Below are positions 31,156 to 41,514 of a stretch of DNA of 64,000 nucleotides, piece after piece; within the stretch, counting starts at the first letter, position 1, and every line of letters starts with the position of its first letter. The position numbers were made by a program, and so were the translations under genes. Origin of the DNA: Manduca sexta (lineage: Eukaryota > Arthropoda > Insecta > Lepidoptera > Sphingidae). The stretch lies in contig NC_051118.1 of NCBI RefSeq assembly GCF_014839805.1, forward strand, positions 3,774,391 through 3,838,390, written 5' to 3'. Under the pieces are notes generated by a model. The model saw only the letters and a list, made by a program, of their open reading frames with translations, did not search any database and was not told the origin of the DNA.

Positions 31156-32221
31156 TAAGATTATTTTGAAGTGCAATTCTTAATTATAAGCAATAAAAAA
31201 TATGATTACTGCGATTGTTTTGTTTAAATTATATGTCACTAAACCTATTCCTTGCTAAAACAACATAAGTCAAGAACTGTTTTTCAGATGTTTTTCATTA
31301 TTTCTATTAATAAACTGTAAAAATTATACGCTATTTTAATTTCTTATCACTCAAATACTAAACTAAACATTAAAAAGCCCTTTAAAACTCATTTGTTTGT
31401 GTATGAAACAGTTTTTATTGATTTCTGAAAAATTATAATTCTGTGACTTATGAGATTTTTGAAATGACCGATTCAACTGTAATCCTTCATATTTTCATAC
31501 TTAAAAAAAAACACTCGTTGATTTTGCATTTTAAGGAACAAAACAACGCAGCCGTTTTTTTTTGAATTTTCGTTTTCAACGCGCGAAATATGATCTAAAC
31601 CGACATATTGTCAGTTGCGCGTCGACCGCCGAAGTGAAAACAGGTATCTTTTGCGCAAAAGTGCCATATCTCAAAAAATATCTGTGTTGTCCATTAATAT
31701 TATACAGAAAACGACCATATTTCGGAATACTTCAGTTTCGAATAAAGAATTCGCGTACGTATAATGCTAATTTTATATCAAAAGAACCATATTTCAAAAC
31801 TGGTTGTTTTGCACAGAAAATATACCTAAATGAACTTTAATTTTTTAAACATAATAAATTTTTGAGATAATGTGTTCGTTTTGAATTTAAGTTATTGAAT
31901 ATAATGTTCAGTATTTCAAAATAGATTATTTTGAATATAAAAAACTACTTTTTATTGTTATCACTTCAAATCAAAAATGACTTATTCAGAATTACAGTAG
32001 TTTTGCTTGTATTTTACAGAGTAGTTCTAATAAATAGGTTTATAGATAATACTTTTACTACTGTTATTTAGCACTTTTCGTACAAGGCATTGTAATTATA
32101 GTGATTATAAAATGTTAGATATGTTTTTACGTATTATATTAATACTACTATTCCGAAGATATAAACGTTACATAAATCAATTTTATTTCAAGCTAATTTT
32201 TTTATTTTTTTTTTTTACTAG
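31156..32221. other. Gap: 3' end of transposon A and 5' region of transposon B
   Basis: 31156-31481 is the non-coding 3' end of A, with another AACATAAGTCAAG motif at about 31264 and the inverted terminus at 31442-31481. From 31482 the sequence belongs to B upstream of its start codon. A frame at 31562-31840 encodes several CAK-P/Y-type repeats (FCAKVPYLKKY, ISKEPYFKTGCFAQK), but I regard it as untranslated sequence with repeated CATATTTC motifs. Confidence 0.5.
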
Positions 32222-32316
32222 GTAAGTAATTTGTTTGTGAAATATGGTGAAGGTACTAATGGGTGGGTTTGGTATATATAAGCCATTAATTTATGATTTA
32301 TTGATTTTTTTTGCAG
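32222..32316 (+). other. Probable intron upstream of transposase B start codon
   Basis: Consensus donor CTAG|GTAAGTAATT at 32221/32222 and acceptor TTTTTTTTGCAG|A at 32316/32317, followed by ATG at 32318. Length 95 bases, AT-rich. It would lie in the 5' untranslated region. Confidence 0.55.
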
Positions 32317-32370
32317 AATGAGTAGAAGAGTACATAGAATACTCAACATGTTAAAAGATAACAATAGAAG

Positions 32371-32618
32371 TGTGGCGATCACCAATTCAAATCACGCGCC
32401 CAATCCTGCGCCGCGCACACATAGGCGCTCGGCGTAGGCTCGAGCTGCGTGAGAACCCCGCGTGACATATATTTCAAGTAGTGACATTTGGAATGACGGA
32501 TGTAAATAAAAATAGTTTTCTGTGTTGTGACTCTAGTTGTGACGGATTAATAAACATTATAAAATCGAACACAAGGTTTTATTAAACGTGGAGAATACGA
32601 TAACCCATGAGCTCCACA
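32371..32618 (+). repeat. Left LTR of gypsy D
   Basis: 248 bases, GC-rich at the start and AT-rich later (TTAATAAACATTATAAAATC before the end). Immediately followed by TC and the primer site TGGTGACCCCGACGTGAT. Confidence 0.92.
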
Positions 32619-32644
32619 TCTGGTGACCCCGACGTGATATGCCC

Positions 32645-33143
32645 GCTATTTCAAATTGAGCTTCGGCCTGGGCAAACCATATTGCTGGCTTGTCATGCCA
32701 AAATGGTGGCAATTTCATGGTGATGCCAAACACACTTGCTTTAACATCACTGGAAGCTGCTGGTGTTTGAAGTTTGGCCAATTCTTCCTGCAGCTCCCTG
32801 ACTTGCCTCAACAAATCCTCCTGCGACATGATGGAGTCAATAAAAAAAGAAAAAGGGAAAAACAATTAAAAAAGGAAAACAGGAATGAGGGTCACAGGCA
32901 GTGGAACAATTAAATGAGGTTTTAAAATGCAACCTCTACAATGTAACAAATATTAGCTACCCGTGTAGGCACTTACAATATTCTATTGGGCTTATAATGC
33001 AGCCTTTAAAATTAAAAATAAACATATGTAATACAATTAAAGTTATTAAATTTAATGTGACTTTAAATGCAGCCTTTGCAATTAAAAATATATGTATATA
33101 TAAGTCCCTGTTGCGAATGCTAACACTTATAATTTTATACAAT
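32645..33143 (-). other. Inverted segment carrying gypsy D leader and gag N-terminus
   Basis: On the minus strand, Met at about 32829 starts MSQEDLLRQVRELQEELAKL, then ITMKLPPFWHDKPAIWFAQA and QFEIAGI. This is clearly the gag start matching gypsy C, but it points backwards. The segment is bounded by the 11-base inverted repeat GTGATATGCCC (32634-32644) and GGGCATATCAC (33144-33154); flipping it between these sites makes gag collinear with the plus-strand remainder at 33145. The plus-strand ATG at 33142 is a by-product of the inversion. Confidence 0.9.
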
Positions 33144-33144
33144 G

Positions 33145-33825
33145 GGCATATCACAAGATTCCACCAAGTATGGCCACATTCTTTCTAAATTAGACACTCG
33201 GGTTGCAACAGAGCTTGAGGACGTTATCGAAAATCCCCCAACTAAAGATAAATATAACAATTTGAAATCCGAAGTAATAAAGCGATTTGGAATTTCCAGA
33301 GATCAGCGTGTTCGGCAACTGCTCAGTGATGAGCCACTGGGGGACCGCAAACCATCCTCATTCTTGCGCCACCTGTAAACTCTCGCTGGTGCCAAGACTG
33401 ATGAAAACATAATTAGGGAGCTGTGGATGCGGAGGCTGCCATCGGACATCCAGCACATCTTAATGGCACAAATAGATTTGCCATTGCAGAAGGTGGCAGA
33501 CATAGCTGATGCTATTATGGATACACCTGTCAGTAAGTCTAATAATTCTGTTAATATGGTCACACCTAGTGCTCCTGTGGCTGCTCAATCTGCAGAGATA
33601 GAGTCTATCATGCACAGCATCAAAGCCTTAACTAAGAAGGTAGATGCACTTACTCGAGACAACTCGAGGAGCACAAGGGCACCATCAAGGCCTCGCTTAA
33701 AGTCGTTCTCCCGCACCAACAACAATATGTGCTGGTACCACCAAAGGTTTGGTGTAAAAGCAACCAAATGTATTTCGCCATGCAGCAGCGCACCGGAGCC
33801 GGGAAACGCCAGCAGCAGTCAGTAA
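33145..33825 (+). pseudogene. Gag of gypsy D, main part
   Basis: Continues the inverted N-terminus: STKYGHILSKLDTRVATELE, then GDRKPSSFLRHL with a stop at 33376. After a short break (LAGAKTDENIIRELW) comes MRRLPSDIQHILMAQIDLPL and a Ser/Thr-rich linker, ending with CWYHQRFGVKATKCISPC. The last motif is the same C-x3-H-x8-C-x3-C arrangement as in gypsy C, so it is a family feature rather than a decayed CCHC knuckle. Stop at 33823-33825. Confidence 0.85.
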
Positions 33826-36800
33826 TGGCGGCTTCTGACTGCAATCCATCTGGCCGCCTTTGTGTGACTGACATCACATCTAAGCGTCAATTCCTTATAG
33901 ACACAGGTTCCGACCTGCGCTGCTATCCCCGCCATTTGTTGAAAGGTAGTCTTAAGCCCACTAAATATGAGGCACAGGCTGCAAATGGCAGCTCCATTAA
34001 AACCTATGGTAATATCAACCTTTGCTTAAATTTTGGACTCCGACAAAAATTTAATTGGGATTTTGTCATTGCAGATGTCAGCTGTCCTATAATTGGTTCT
34101 GATTTTCTGGCCCATTATCATCTCTTGCCAGACTGTCGCCAGCAGAGATTAGTAGACGGGATCTCCAAGCTGTCTTCACCAGCTACCGTAGCATCAGCTG
34201 CTCAACCCGCAGTCAAGTCTGTTATTGCCGGAGACTCCGCCTTTAAGAAAATACTTCTGGAATTCCCTGACTTAACACGCCCTCCTGGTAAGCCGAGAAT
34301 TCTTAAACATTGTACAACGCACCACATTATAACGACAGAGGGACCCCCAGTTGCATGCAAATATCGGCGACTAGCGCCTCAAAAGCTATGCGCTGCTAAA
34401 AAGGAATTTGAGGAGATGGTCCGTTGTGGGACCGCCCGTCCTTCCGACAGCCCATGGTCCTCTGCATTGCACCTGGTTCCAAAAGCAGATGGTAGTCTAC
34501 GTCCACGTGCCGATTATCGCGTACTAAACGCAAGAACCATCCCAGACCGCTATCCAGTCCGGCATATAGGGGATGTCAGCCATAACCTGGCTAAATGCTC
34601 TGTTTTTAGCACTATCGACCTTGTGAAGGCCTACCAACAGATTCCGGTTGCGCCTGATGACATCTGCAAGACAGCCATCATCACGCCATTCGGCCTTTTT
34701 GAGTTCCCTTATATGACCTTTGGGTTGCGAAATGCGGGACAAACCTTCCAGCGCTTCATTGATGGCGTTATACGTGGTTTAGATTTTTGCTTTGCATATG
34801 TCGACGACATAGTGGTGTTCTCGCACACACCAGAGGAACATGCGCAGCACCTTAGAATTCTTTTCAACCGTTTATCAGAATTTGGCATTGTCATTAACCC
34901 ATCTAAGTGTGTTTTTGGGGCTGACACTGTGACCTTTCTGGGCTACAAAATTTCAAAAGCTGGAACCTCTCCTCCACCTGAGAGAATTGAAGCCCTAAAA
35001 AGTTTTCCCCTCCCTAAAACTGTGGAAGGACTCCGCAGATTTTTGGGGATGGTAAATTTTTACCGCAAATTTATTCCCAGGGCAGCTGATTTACAAGCAC
35101 CTCTACTGGAAGTTTTGGCATCTAGCAAGTTAAAAGGAGCCAAGCCAGTACCATGGACAAGTGACCTTGAACTGGCATTCCAAAAGTGTAAAGACCATTT
35201 ATCTAATGCTACTCTTTTGGCACATCCCGTTTCTAACTCTAAGCTTGGTTTGTTCACAGATGCCTCATCTACTCATGTTGGCGCTTGTCTACAACAGTTT
35301 GTAGATAATGCCTGGCAGCCCATTGCTTTCTTTAGCAAAAAGCTCACCAGCCGCCAGGCTACCTGGCCAGCGTACTACCGCGAGTTACTGGGAGTATATG
35401 AAGCTGTTCAGCACTTCAGACATATTTTGGAGGCCAAACATGTCACCATATATACTGACCACAAGCCCCTTATTTATGCATTCCCGCAACGACGCGAGAA
35501 GCTGCCTCCTGTTCAATTAAATCAATTATCTTTTATTTCGCAGTTTACCACCGACTTCGTGCATGTGCAGGGCACGGACAACGTTGTCGCCGATGCCTTG
35601 TCACGAGTAGACGCCGTCCACGTCGGTTTTGACTACTCCGCTCTCGCCAAAGACCAGGCAACCGACGAGGAGTTAAAGCACATGCAAAGTGACTCGTCCC
35701 TGGAACTAAAGACGGTAACCATACCTGGTTCTGATACGCAAATCTTTTGCGATTTATCAACTGGGAAACCCCGGCCGTATCTCACACCATCTTTTCGGCG
35801 ACTGCATTTCGACAAGCCGCACAACCTCAGCCATCCAGGCGCACGGACCTCGGTGCGTATGGTCGCCGACAGGTTCGTTTGGCCGGGTATGAGGCGAGAC
35901 TGCAGAATGTGGGCCAGACTGTGTCCGGCCTGCCAACGCTGCAAAATCTCTAGACATACTGCCACGCCTTTAGGAATCTTTACCACACCTACTAGACGCT
36001 TTCGCCACGTGCACATAGACATTATTGGGCCTCCGCCATCCAGTAGAGGTTACCAGTATTGTCTCACAGCTGTGGATAGATTCACCCGGTGGCCCATGGC
36101 CACCGCGACCGCGGAGGAATGCGCGGAAGTTTTCTTTAGAGAGTGGATGGCTCGTTATGGTACCCCATCTATTGTGACTACAAGATCCAGGGGCCGTCAA
36201 TTTGAATCTTCCCTTTTTCAGACCCTGATGCAGCTTTGCGGCGCCAAACGGGTACGCACAACAAGCTACCATCCGTGCGCAAACGGGTTGGTAGAGCGAA
36301 TGCACCGGCAGTTGAAGGCTGCTCTAATGTGCCATGAGGACACATGGCATAAAAAGCTTACCTGTCGTGCTCTTGGGCATGCGTGCCGCTCTTAAGGAGG
36401 ACATACAAGCATCGCCCGCCGAGCTAGTGTATGGAGAACCCCTATGCCTGCCTGGCGAATTTATTGTTACTCCCTCACTTTTCTGATCGCACTGACAGCG
36501 AATCAAATTTTGCAACTGAACTGAGACGGCATATGTCTGTTTTAAGACCGACACCTGCCACTCGGCATAGAAAGCAGTCTATTTTCGTTTCCAAGGACCT
36601 AGCTACTACGTCGCACGTTTTCTTACGTGACGACGCCGTAAGGACCTCTTTGAAACCGCCCTACACGGCCCCTTCAAGGTCATCTCCAGAAGAGATAAAA
36701 CCATTAAAATTTCAGTTAGAAACAAGGACATCGAGGTGAGTCTGGACCGCGTCAAGCCAGCCTACATCGACGAGGACTCCAGGGAATTGAAAACTGCCGC

Positions 36801-36924
36801 TCCCACTGCCTCAGCAAATCCTTGTGCTCTGAGCGAGCAGAATAATGACTCTGCCGCACTCAAACCGCAGCAGTATACACGCTCAGGTCGTAAGGTCCGT
36901 TTTAAAACACCTTACGATGTTTAA
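33826..36924 (+). pseudogene. Pol of gypsy D: protease, RT, RNase H, integrase
   Basis: An open frame to 36395 covers protease (QFLIDTGSDLRCYP), RT ([37 protein letters not shown] at 34797-34808), RNase H (GLFTDASSTHVGA, YTDHKPLIYAF, DNVVADALSR) and integrase (HNLSHPGA, CPACQRCKISRH, HIDIIGPPP). At 36177-36200 the second catalytic Asp block reads VTTRSRGRQFES where gypsy C has ITTDQGTQFES: the Asp is gone and one extra codon is present. The Glu block NGLVERMHRQ is intact. A frame change at about 36350 and another near 36690 split the C-terminus, which ends at 36924. Confidence 0.9.
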
Positions 36925-36944
36925 TTATTTTTTTTTTACCCTTT

Positions 36945-37145
36945 TTCCCATGTATTACATGATATTTCTTCCTATTTCCCATGTAATACATGTTTCCCTT
37001 CCATTTAATTTCCCAGGTATTACATGTTACCCTTTTTCATTCATTTGTCATGTATAACATGTTACTTTTTTTCAATTTCCCGTGTGGCCACATGCAACAC
37101 GATACTTTTTCTCCTTGTTTCCATGTAATATTACATTTTTTCGCA
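36945..37145 (+). repeat. Degenerate repeats with CATGTAATACATG palindromes
   Basis: In the 3' untranslated part of gypsy D, TTTCCCATGTATTACATG-like units recur about five times (near 36947, 36976, 37010, 37048 and 37120) separated by pyrimidine tracts. Each carries an inverted CATGTA/TACATG core. They precede the purine tract GTAGGGGGGTGG and the right LTR. Confidence 0.75.
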
Positions 37146-37176
37146 AAAAAAAGTAATTGTCTCCGTAGGGGGGTGG

Positions 37177-37424
37177 TGTGGCGATCACCAATTCAAATCA
37201 CGCGCCCAAGCCTGCGCCGCGCACACATAGGCGCTCGGCGTAGGCTCGAGCTGCGTGAGAACCCCGCGTGACATATATTTCAAGTAGTGACATTTGGAAT
37301 GACGGATGTAAATAAAAATAGTTTTCTGTGTTGTGACTCTGGTTGTGACGGATTAATAAACATTATAAAATCGAACACAAGGTTTTATTAAACGTGGAGA
37401 ATACGATAACCCATGAGCTCCACA
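37177..37424 (+). repeat. Right LTR of gypsy D
   Basis: 248 bases, differing from the left LTR at CCCAAGCC (versus CCCAATCC) and CTCTGGTTG (versus CTCTAGTTG). Followed by GAAG and the resumed transposase B frame. Confidence 0.92.
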
Positions 37425-39876
37425 GAAGTAATAGCGGAAATGTTGAAGTCTTGGAAAAACAACCGCAAACTGACTGTCCAATGTTGGAAGACCCAGACGT
37501 ACCTCTGAATGAGTCTTTTGATACTAAGTCTATTCCTGATAGTCAGCACGATCTCAGTTTGTCTCTACTTGATGGTGAATGTTTAAAAAGGAAACCAAAC
37601 GTAGTTATCCCACAAAGTGATTATGATAGCGATACTTCTGAGTCTACAAGTTCGCCGAGTTCTAGTTCAGATTTCTCTTCGATACGATAGTATAAAACGA
37701 TAGTGTAAAAGATCCAGATTTTAAAATTAGAGAAGATTTAGCTATAAGTGATTCAGATTTAGATGACGACAGTATTAAAAATATAAACCTTCTGTCGAAA
37801 AGTAGCCTACAACAATTATTTCCTGAACCTGGACCTTCTGGTTTATACAAAGAAACTGAAGAATTTAGACATATAAATCCAATAGAAGACATTTTTTTTG
37901 ACGATGTCCCTATGAGACTAGAATCGGAAACTATTGATGCTGGACCAAGTTACTTACAATCAGACAACGACAACATGCAGGTACCCAGCGTTGGTATATC
38001 AAGTATTGAAACGACCTCTCCTTATGTTGAAGACGAAAATATTGAAAAAAGAGGTCGAAGACGAAAAGCCAATCCAAATTCATGGAAGAAAAATATGTCC
38101 AAACTGTTAAGAAACAGTGGCAAAGCATATACTTCGATGTCGAAAACAAAAAGAAACATAGAAGAAAAGAAAATAGGGTCGGTTTGTTCTGATAAATGCA
38201 AGTTTCAAGGCAAGGACAAGGCATTACTTTGTCCACGGGGTGAGGTATCGAGTTTTTACTATGTATCAAAAATAAATGTACTTAATTTTACTATCAATGA
38301 ACTGGGCTCTAAAAAGACAACTTGTTTTGTATGGCACGAAGGAGTAGGAGCTAGAGGAGTAAACGAAATTGGATCATGTGTGCTTATGTATTTAGAACAT
38401 TTGAATAACATAGCTACTGAGCAATTTGATGTGATATTTTACAGTGACAATTGCTGCGGCCAGCAGAAAAATAAATTTATGGTAGCGATGTACCAATACG
38501 CCACAAGTACATTAGCAAACCTAAGAAGTGTTACGCATAAGTTTTTAATTAAAGGCCACACCCAAAACGAAGGTGATGCAGTTCATTCTACTATCAAAAA
38601 AATATAACTCGAGCTTTAAAATCATCGCCCATTTATGTACCTGATCAACACATCACGCTAATTAAGGCTGCAAAAATGAAAGGCTCACCTTATATAGTTA
38701 AAGAACTTACCCATGATAGTTTCGTTGATTTAAAACCTTTCGCATCCGGTAACTATACTACTAAAGAAAAGGTTAAATGGTCAGATATAAAAATAATAAA
38801 AATAGATAAATACGTGAAAAACAAGTTCTTATATAAGACTTCATATCAAGATAAAGAATTTAAATCAGTGTCCACACTAAATAAGGGCAGGCATCAGAAA
38901 ATGAATCAATGTGAAAATATTAGTAAACCAAAAAAGCTTTATAACCAAAAATTAAATATTACGCAAGCAAAGAAACAGGGTATTCTTAATCTTATTAATA
39001 GAAATATCATTCCAAAATATTATGAATCGTTCTTTGCAAATCTGTAAGGCTGATATTTATATTACGAGAAACGCAGTGAGCATTGAGTGCTCACATAGGT
39101 TAAGCAACTTGAAAGTACTTTAACTAGGTTTATATTTACAAATTTGGTTGTGATTTTGTGATCTCATATATGTTTCTAATTGCATTCAATCTATTATTAT
39201 AGTTATAAGATAACTTTTAAATAATAATATTGGTGGTTTAAAACTAAGAATATGGCAAGGAATTTTGTTAAAAAGTTTTAAACATTTTATCAATGTTTAT
39301 AAAGATTTTGTTTATTTTTTTTTCAAGTTTTGAAAGTCTCATTACTTATGATAATTATTCTGGCGGATTATATAATAAACTTTTTATGTTTTCATTGTTT
39401 GAATACAACTTCAAATATATTTATTGATTATTTTTAAACAGTTTCGAAGATTTTATTTTGTTATTAAAACGAAAACTTTGATTTGTTTTAAGTTTTAGAT
39501 AGCATTTTAGTTATTTTAATTAATTGCATGACGATTTTTATTGTGTTCCTTTAAAGTTTTATAGATAAACATGATTAATACAATATTTTTTTCAACTTGT
39601 GGTTATTTTATTCCATATTTAGTATATTTCAATATTTTTTTTATATTCAAAGGTAACTTATATGCTTATATCTCCTCTAGCATTCAGTAGATCACAAAAC
39701 CACTTAAAACATTTAATGCAGCAAAAAAATACGCTTCTAAGTATATATAATATTCATACTATATATTTTATAAAATAACAAAAAATTAGATAAAATGATT
39801 TTTTTTTCTTTAATTAGCTCTCCTGTAAAAAAGTATAATTTTCATTTGTGGTAGTTTTGAATTCAAGCAGCGATAT

Positions 39877-41275
39877 GTGTTATATTAAAGAGATGATTAC
39901 CGAGTTTTGTGAAATTAAAAATAAAAGGTTTGTTACAATTGGTGATGGTAAAAATTTAGAGGTATTAGGTATTGGAACTGTTGATGTGTATGCCCATAAT
40001 GATTCAGAGTATACTACTACTCCCTGTACTTTATATAATGTGTTGTATGTGCCAAAATTAAATGTTGATTTGTTTTCTCTAGGGTCCGCTATTAACAAAG
40101 TACACAAGATGTTGTCAGATTCTAATGGATGTAAGTTTTATAAAAATGATTCTGTAACAGGTATAGCAGATAAAAGTGATAATATGTATGTAATGAGATT
40201 TAAATTTAATGATGTAGCTTTAGTGACTGGCAGATTGGCATAGTAGGTTTGCACACCAAAATTATCACTATGTAAAGGAGTATTTAGATGCAAAAGGTAT
40301 AAAATATAAAGAGCAAACTGATCAGTGCTGACCGTGTATCCAGGGAAAACAGCATAGATTACCTTTTCATAAGAGTAGTAGTAGGACAAGTCAACCAGGT
40401 GAACTCATACACATGGATCTAAGTGGTCCAATGGAGGAGGTATCTTTAGGTGGTTCTTATTATTTTCTTTTATTGAAAGATGATTACAGTAGTTACAGAT
40501 TTGTGTATTTTATTAAAAATAAATATGAGACTAGAGTGTTGTGTATTGTAGCATAAGGATGTTTACCCATTTCCTTAGCACTTCTTATTAAAAAGTGTGA
40601 CGGAAGTGGGTAGAAACTTGCAACTGTCACTGTCAGCTACAAAGCTGAATAAACATGCATATCTGTTAAAATATTGTGTTTCCTTAAACCTAACATAGAG
40701 AAAATTGAAGATTTTACAGAACAGTTTGAAAATGAGTTTAATAGAAAAATAAAAAGATTTCGTACAGATAATGGGACTGAATTTGTTAATAGAGCTGTAG
40801 AAAAAATATTTAAAAGGAAATGTATATTACATGAGTTAACAGTGAGTTACACACCTGAACAAAATGGTAGAATTGAACGTGAAATGCGTACTGTAGTAGA
40901 GTCTGCGAGAACAATGATTATCCAATCAGGTTTAGGAAAAGAGCTTTGGGCTGAGGCAGTAAATACAGCAGTTTTTACAATAAATAGAACGGGTAAAAGT
41001 AAAGTGAGTGGGAAAACACCATATGAGTTGTTGTACATTAGAATTTTGATGTTACTATATTAAAAGAATTTGGTGTTAAGGTATGTACACATGTACCAAA
41101 GCAGCATAGATTAAAGTGGGATTCCAAGAGTAAAGTAGGAATTTTTGTAGGTTATGGAGATTGTACAAAAGGATATAGGGTGTGGCATCCAAATACAAAT
41201 CGAGTAGACACTCATAGAGATGTTGTATTTTTCAAAGAGGAGAAAGAGAAACAAAAGAGTATAAATTGTAGCAGT
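39877..41275 (+). pseudogene. Copia protease end, pre-integrase and integrase
   Basis: Resumes after transposon B: EMITEFCEIKNKRFVTIGDG, LEVLGIGTVDVYA and YNVLYVPKLNVDLFSLGSA (protease and the following strand). Then HSRFAHQNYHYVKEYLDAKG and CIQGKQHRLPFHK (GAG_pre-integrase and zinc-binding region, with a TGA near 40328) and LIHMDLSGPMEE with the first catalytic Asp. A 129-base insert (40545-40673) interrupts before KIKRFRTDNGTEFVN and YTPEQNGRIEREMRTV, which carry the second Asp and the Glu. After a frame change at about 41035 the C-terminus reads KQHRLKWDSKSKVGIFVGYG. Moderately damaged. Confidence 0.85.
40545..40673. mobile_element. 129-base insertion in copia integrase, possible solo LTR or MITE
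   Basis: Flanked by TTGTGT on both sides (40539-40544 and 40674-40679). Discounting the insert and one copy leaves the integrase frame continuous. It includes GCTGAATAAACATGC, a possible polyadenylation signal, which would fit a very short solo LTR, but the ends do not show TG...CA. No inverted termini are obvious. Confidence 0.6.
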
Positions 41276-41514
41276 TAATTAATAGAGGATGAAAATAATG
41301 GAAAAGAAGTGAATCAAGAAGATACAAGAGTCGAGATAGAAGAATGTAAAGAAGTTGAGCAGCTAGATGTAGATGTAAACCAAGAAGAAGTTGATTTACA
41401 TCAAGAAGAAGTTGATGTACAGAAAGAAGAAATTGATTTGCACCAAGAAGTAGATTTACATGAAAAAGAAATAACTATTGCAGAAGATGTGAGAGTTCAA
41501 GTGAAGTTGACACG
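41276..41514 (+). other. Acidic repeat region between copia integrase and RT
   Basis: The frame (stop TAA at 41276, then open) encodes a chain of related 7-9 residue units such as NQEEVDLHQEEVDVQKEEI, DLHQEVDLHEKE. At the DNA level GTTGATTTACATCAAGAAGA-type units recur. The region is the usual variable linker between integrase and RT in copia, here enlarged by slippage. Confidence 0.6.

Larger units (their letters stand above)
23292..31481 (+). mobile_element. DNA transposon A (same superfamily as B), split by gypsy C
   Basis: Inverted ends: the left starts TACAACTGAATCGGTCATTT, the right read in reverse starts TACAGTTGAATCGGTCATTT, followed on both sides by an AAGTCAC-containing segment. 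Exact limits may be off by a few bases because no clean target duplication is visible. Without gypsy C it is about 2.7 kb. Subterminal motifs of the type AACCRCTTAAGTCA occur at 23316, 23399 and (inverted) 23477 and are probable transposase sites. It lies 62 bases inside the left end of B. Confidence 0.75.
32371..37424 (+). mobile_element. Ty3/gypsy retrotransposon D with an internal inversion
   Basis: LTRs 32371-32618 and 37177-37424 (248 bases each; two differences counted), TGTGGCGATCACC ... GAGCTCCACA. The four-base duplication GAAG (32367-32370 and 37425-37428) lies in transposase B, whose frame resumes exactly. The same primer site as gypsy C is at 32621-32638. A 499-base segment (32645-33143) holding the leader and the gag start is inverted. 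LTR similarity indicates a young copy. Confidence 0.92.
32318..39047 (+). pseudogene. Transposase of transposon B, split and internally deleted
   Basis: Met 32318 (MSRRVHRILNMLKDNNRS) is cut after 17-18 codons by gypsy D and resumes at 37429. It has an acidic Ser-rich N-terminal region broken near 37690 by a short tandem duplication, then GRRRKANPNSWKKNMSKLLR and a Cys motif (CSDKC). It jumps to the catalytic half: TTCFVWHEGVGARGVNEIGS, VIFYSDNCCGQQKNKF, KGHTQNEGDAVHSTIKK. A frameshift in an A run near 38600 separates the C-terminus (38610-39047). By comparison with transposon A, some 200 or more residues between CSDKC and the catalytic core are missing. Putative DDE enzyme acting on the CGCTGC termini. 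Confidence 0.65.
23230..39872 (+). mobile_element. DNA transposon B (Sola-like), host for two further elements
   Basis: Perfectly placed in copia protease with the 4-base duplication ATAT (23226-23229 and 39873-39876). Terminal inverted repeats of 29 bases start CGCTGCTTGAATTCAAAA and differ at one position (23230-23258 and 39844-39872). Without transposon A (23292-31481) and gypsy D (32371-37424) it is about 3.4 kb. The 4-base duplication and the transposase type suggest the Sola superfamily, but I am not certain of the name. Non-coding parts: 31482-32317 (5' region) and 39048-39843 (3' region, AT-rich). Confidence 0.8.

Noticed and set aside
31562..31840. 92-residue frame with repeated KxPYF motifs
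   Set aside because: Lies in the 5' region of transposon B upstream of the splice acceptor and start codon; repeats arise from a CATATTTC motif.
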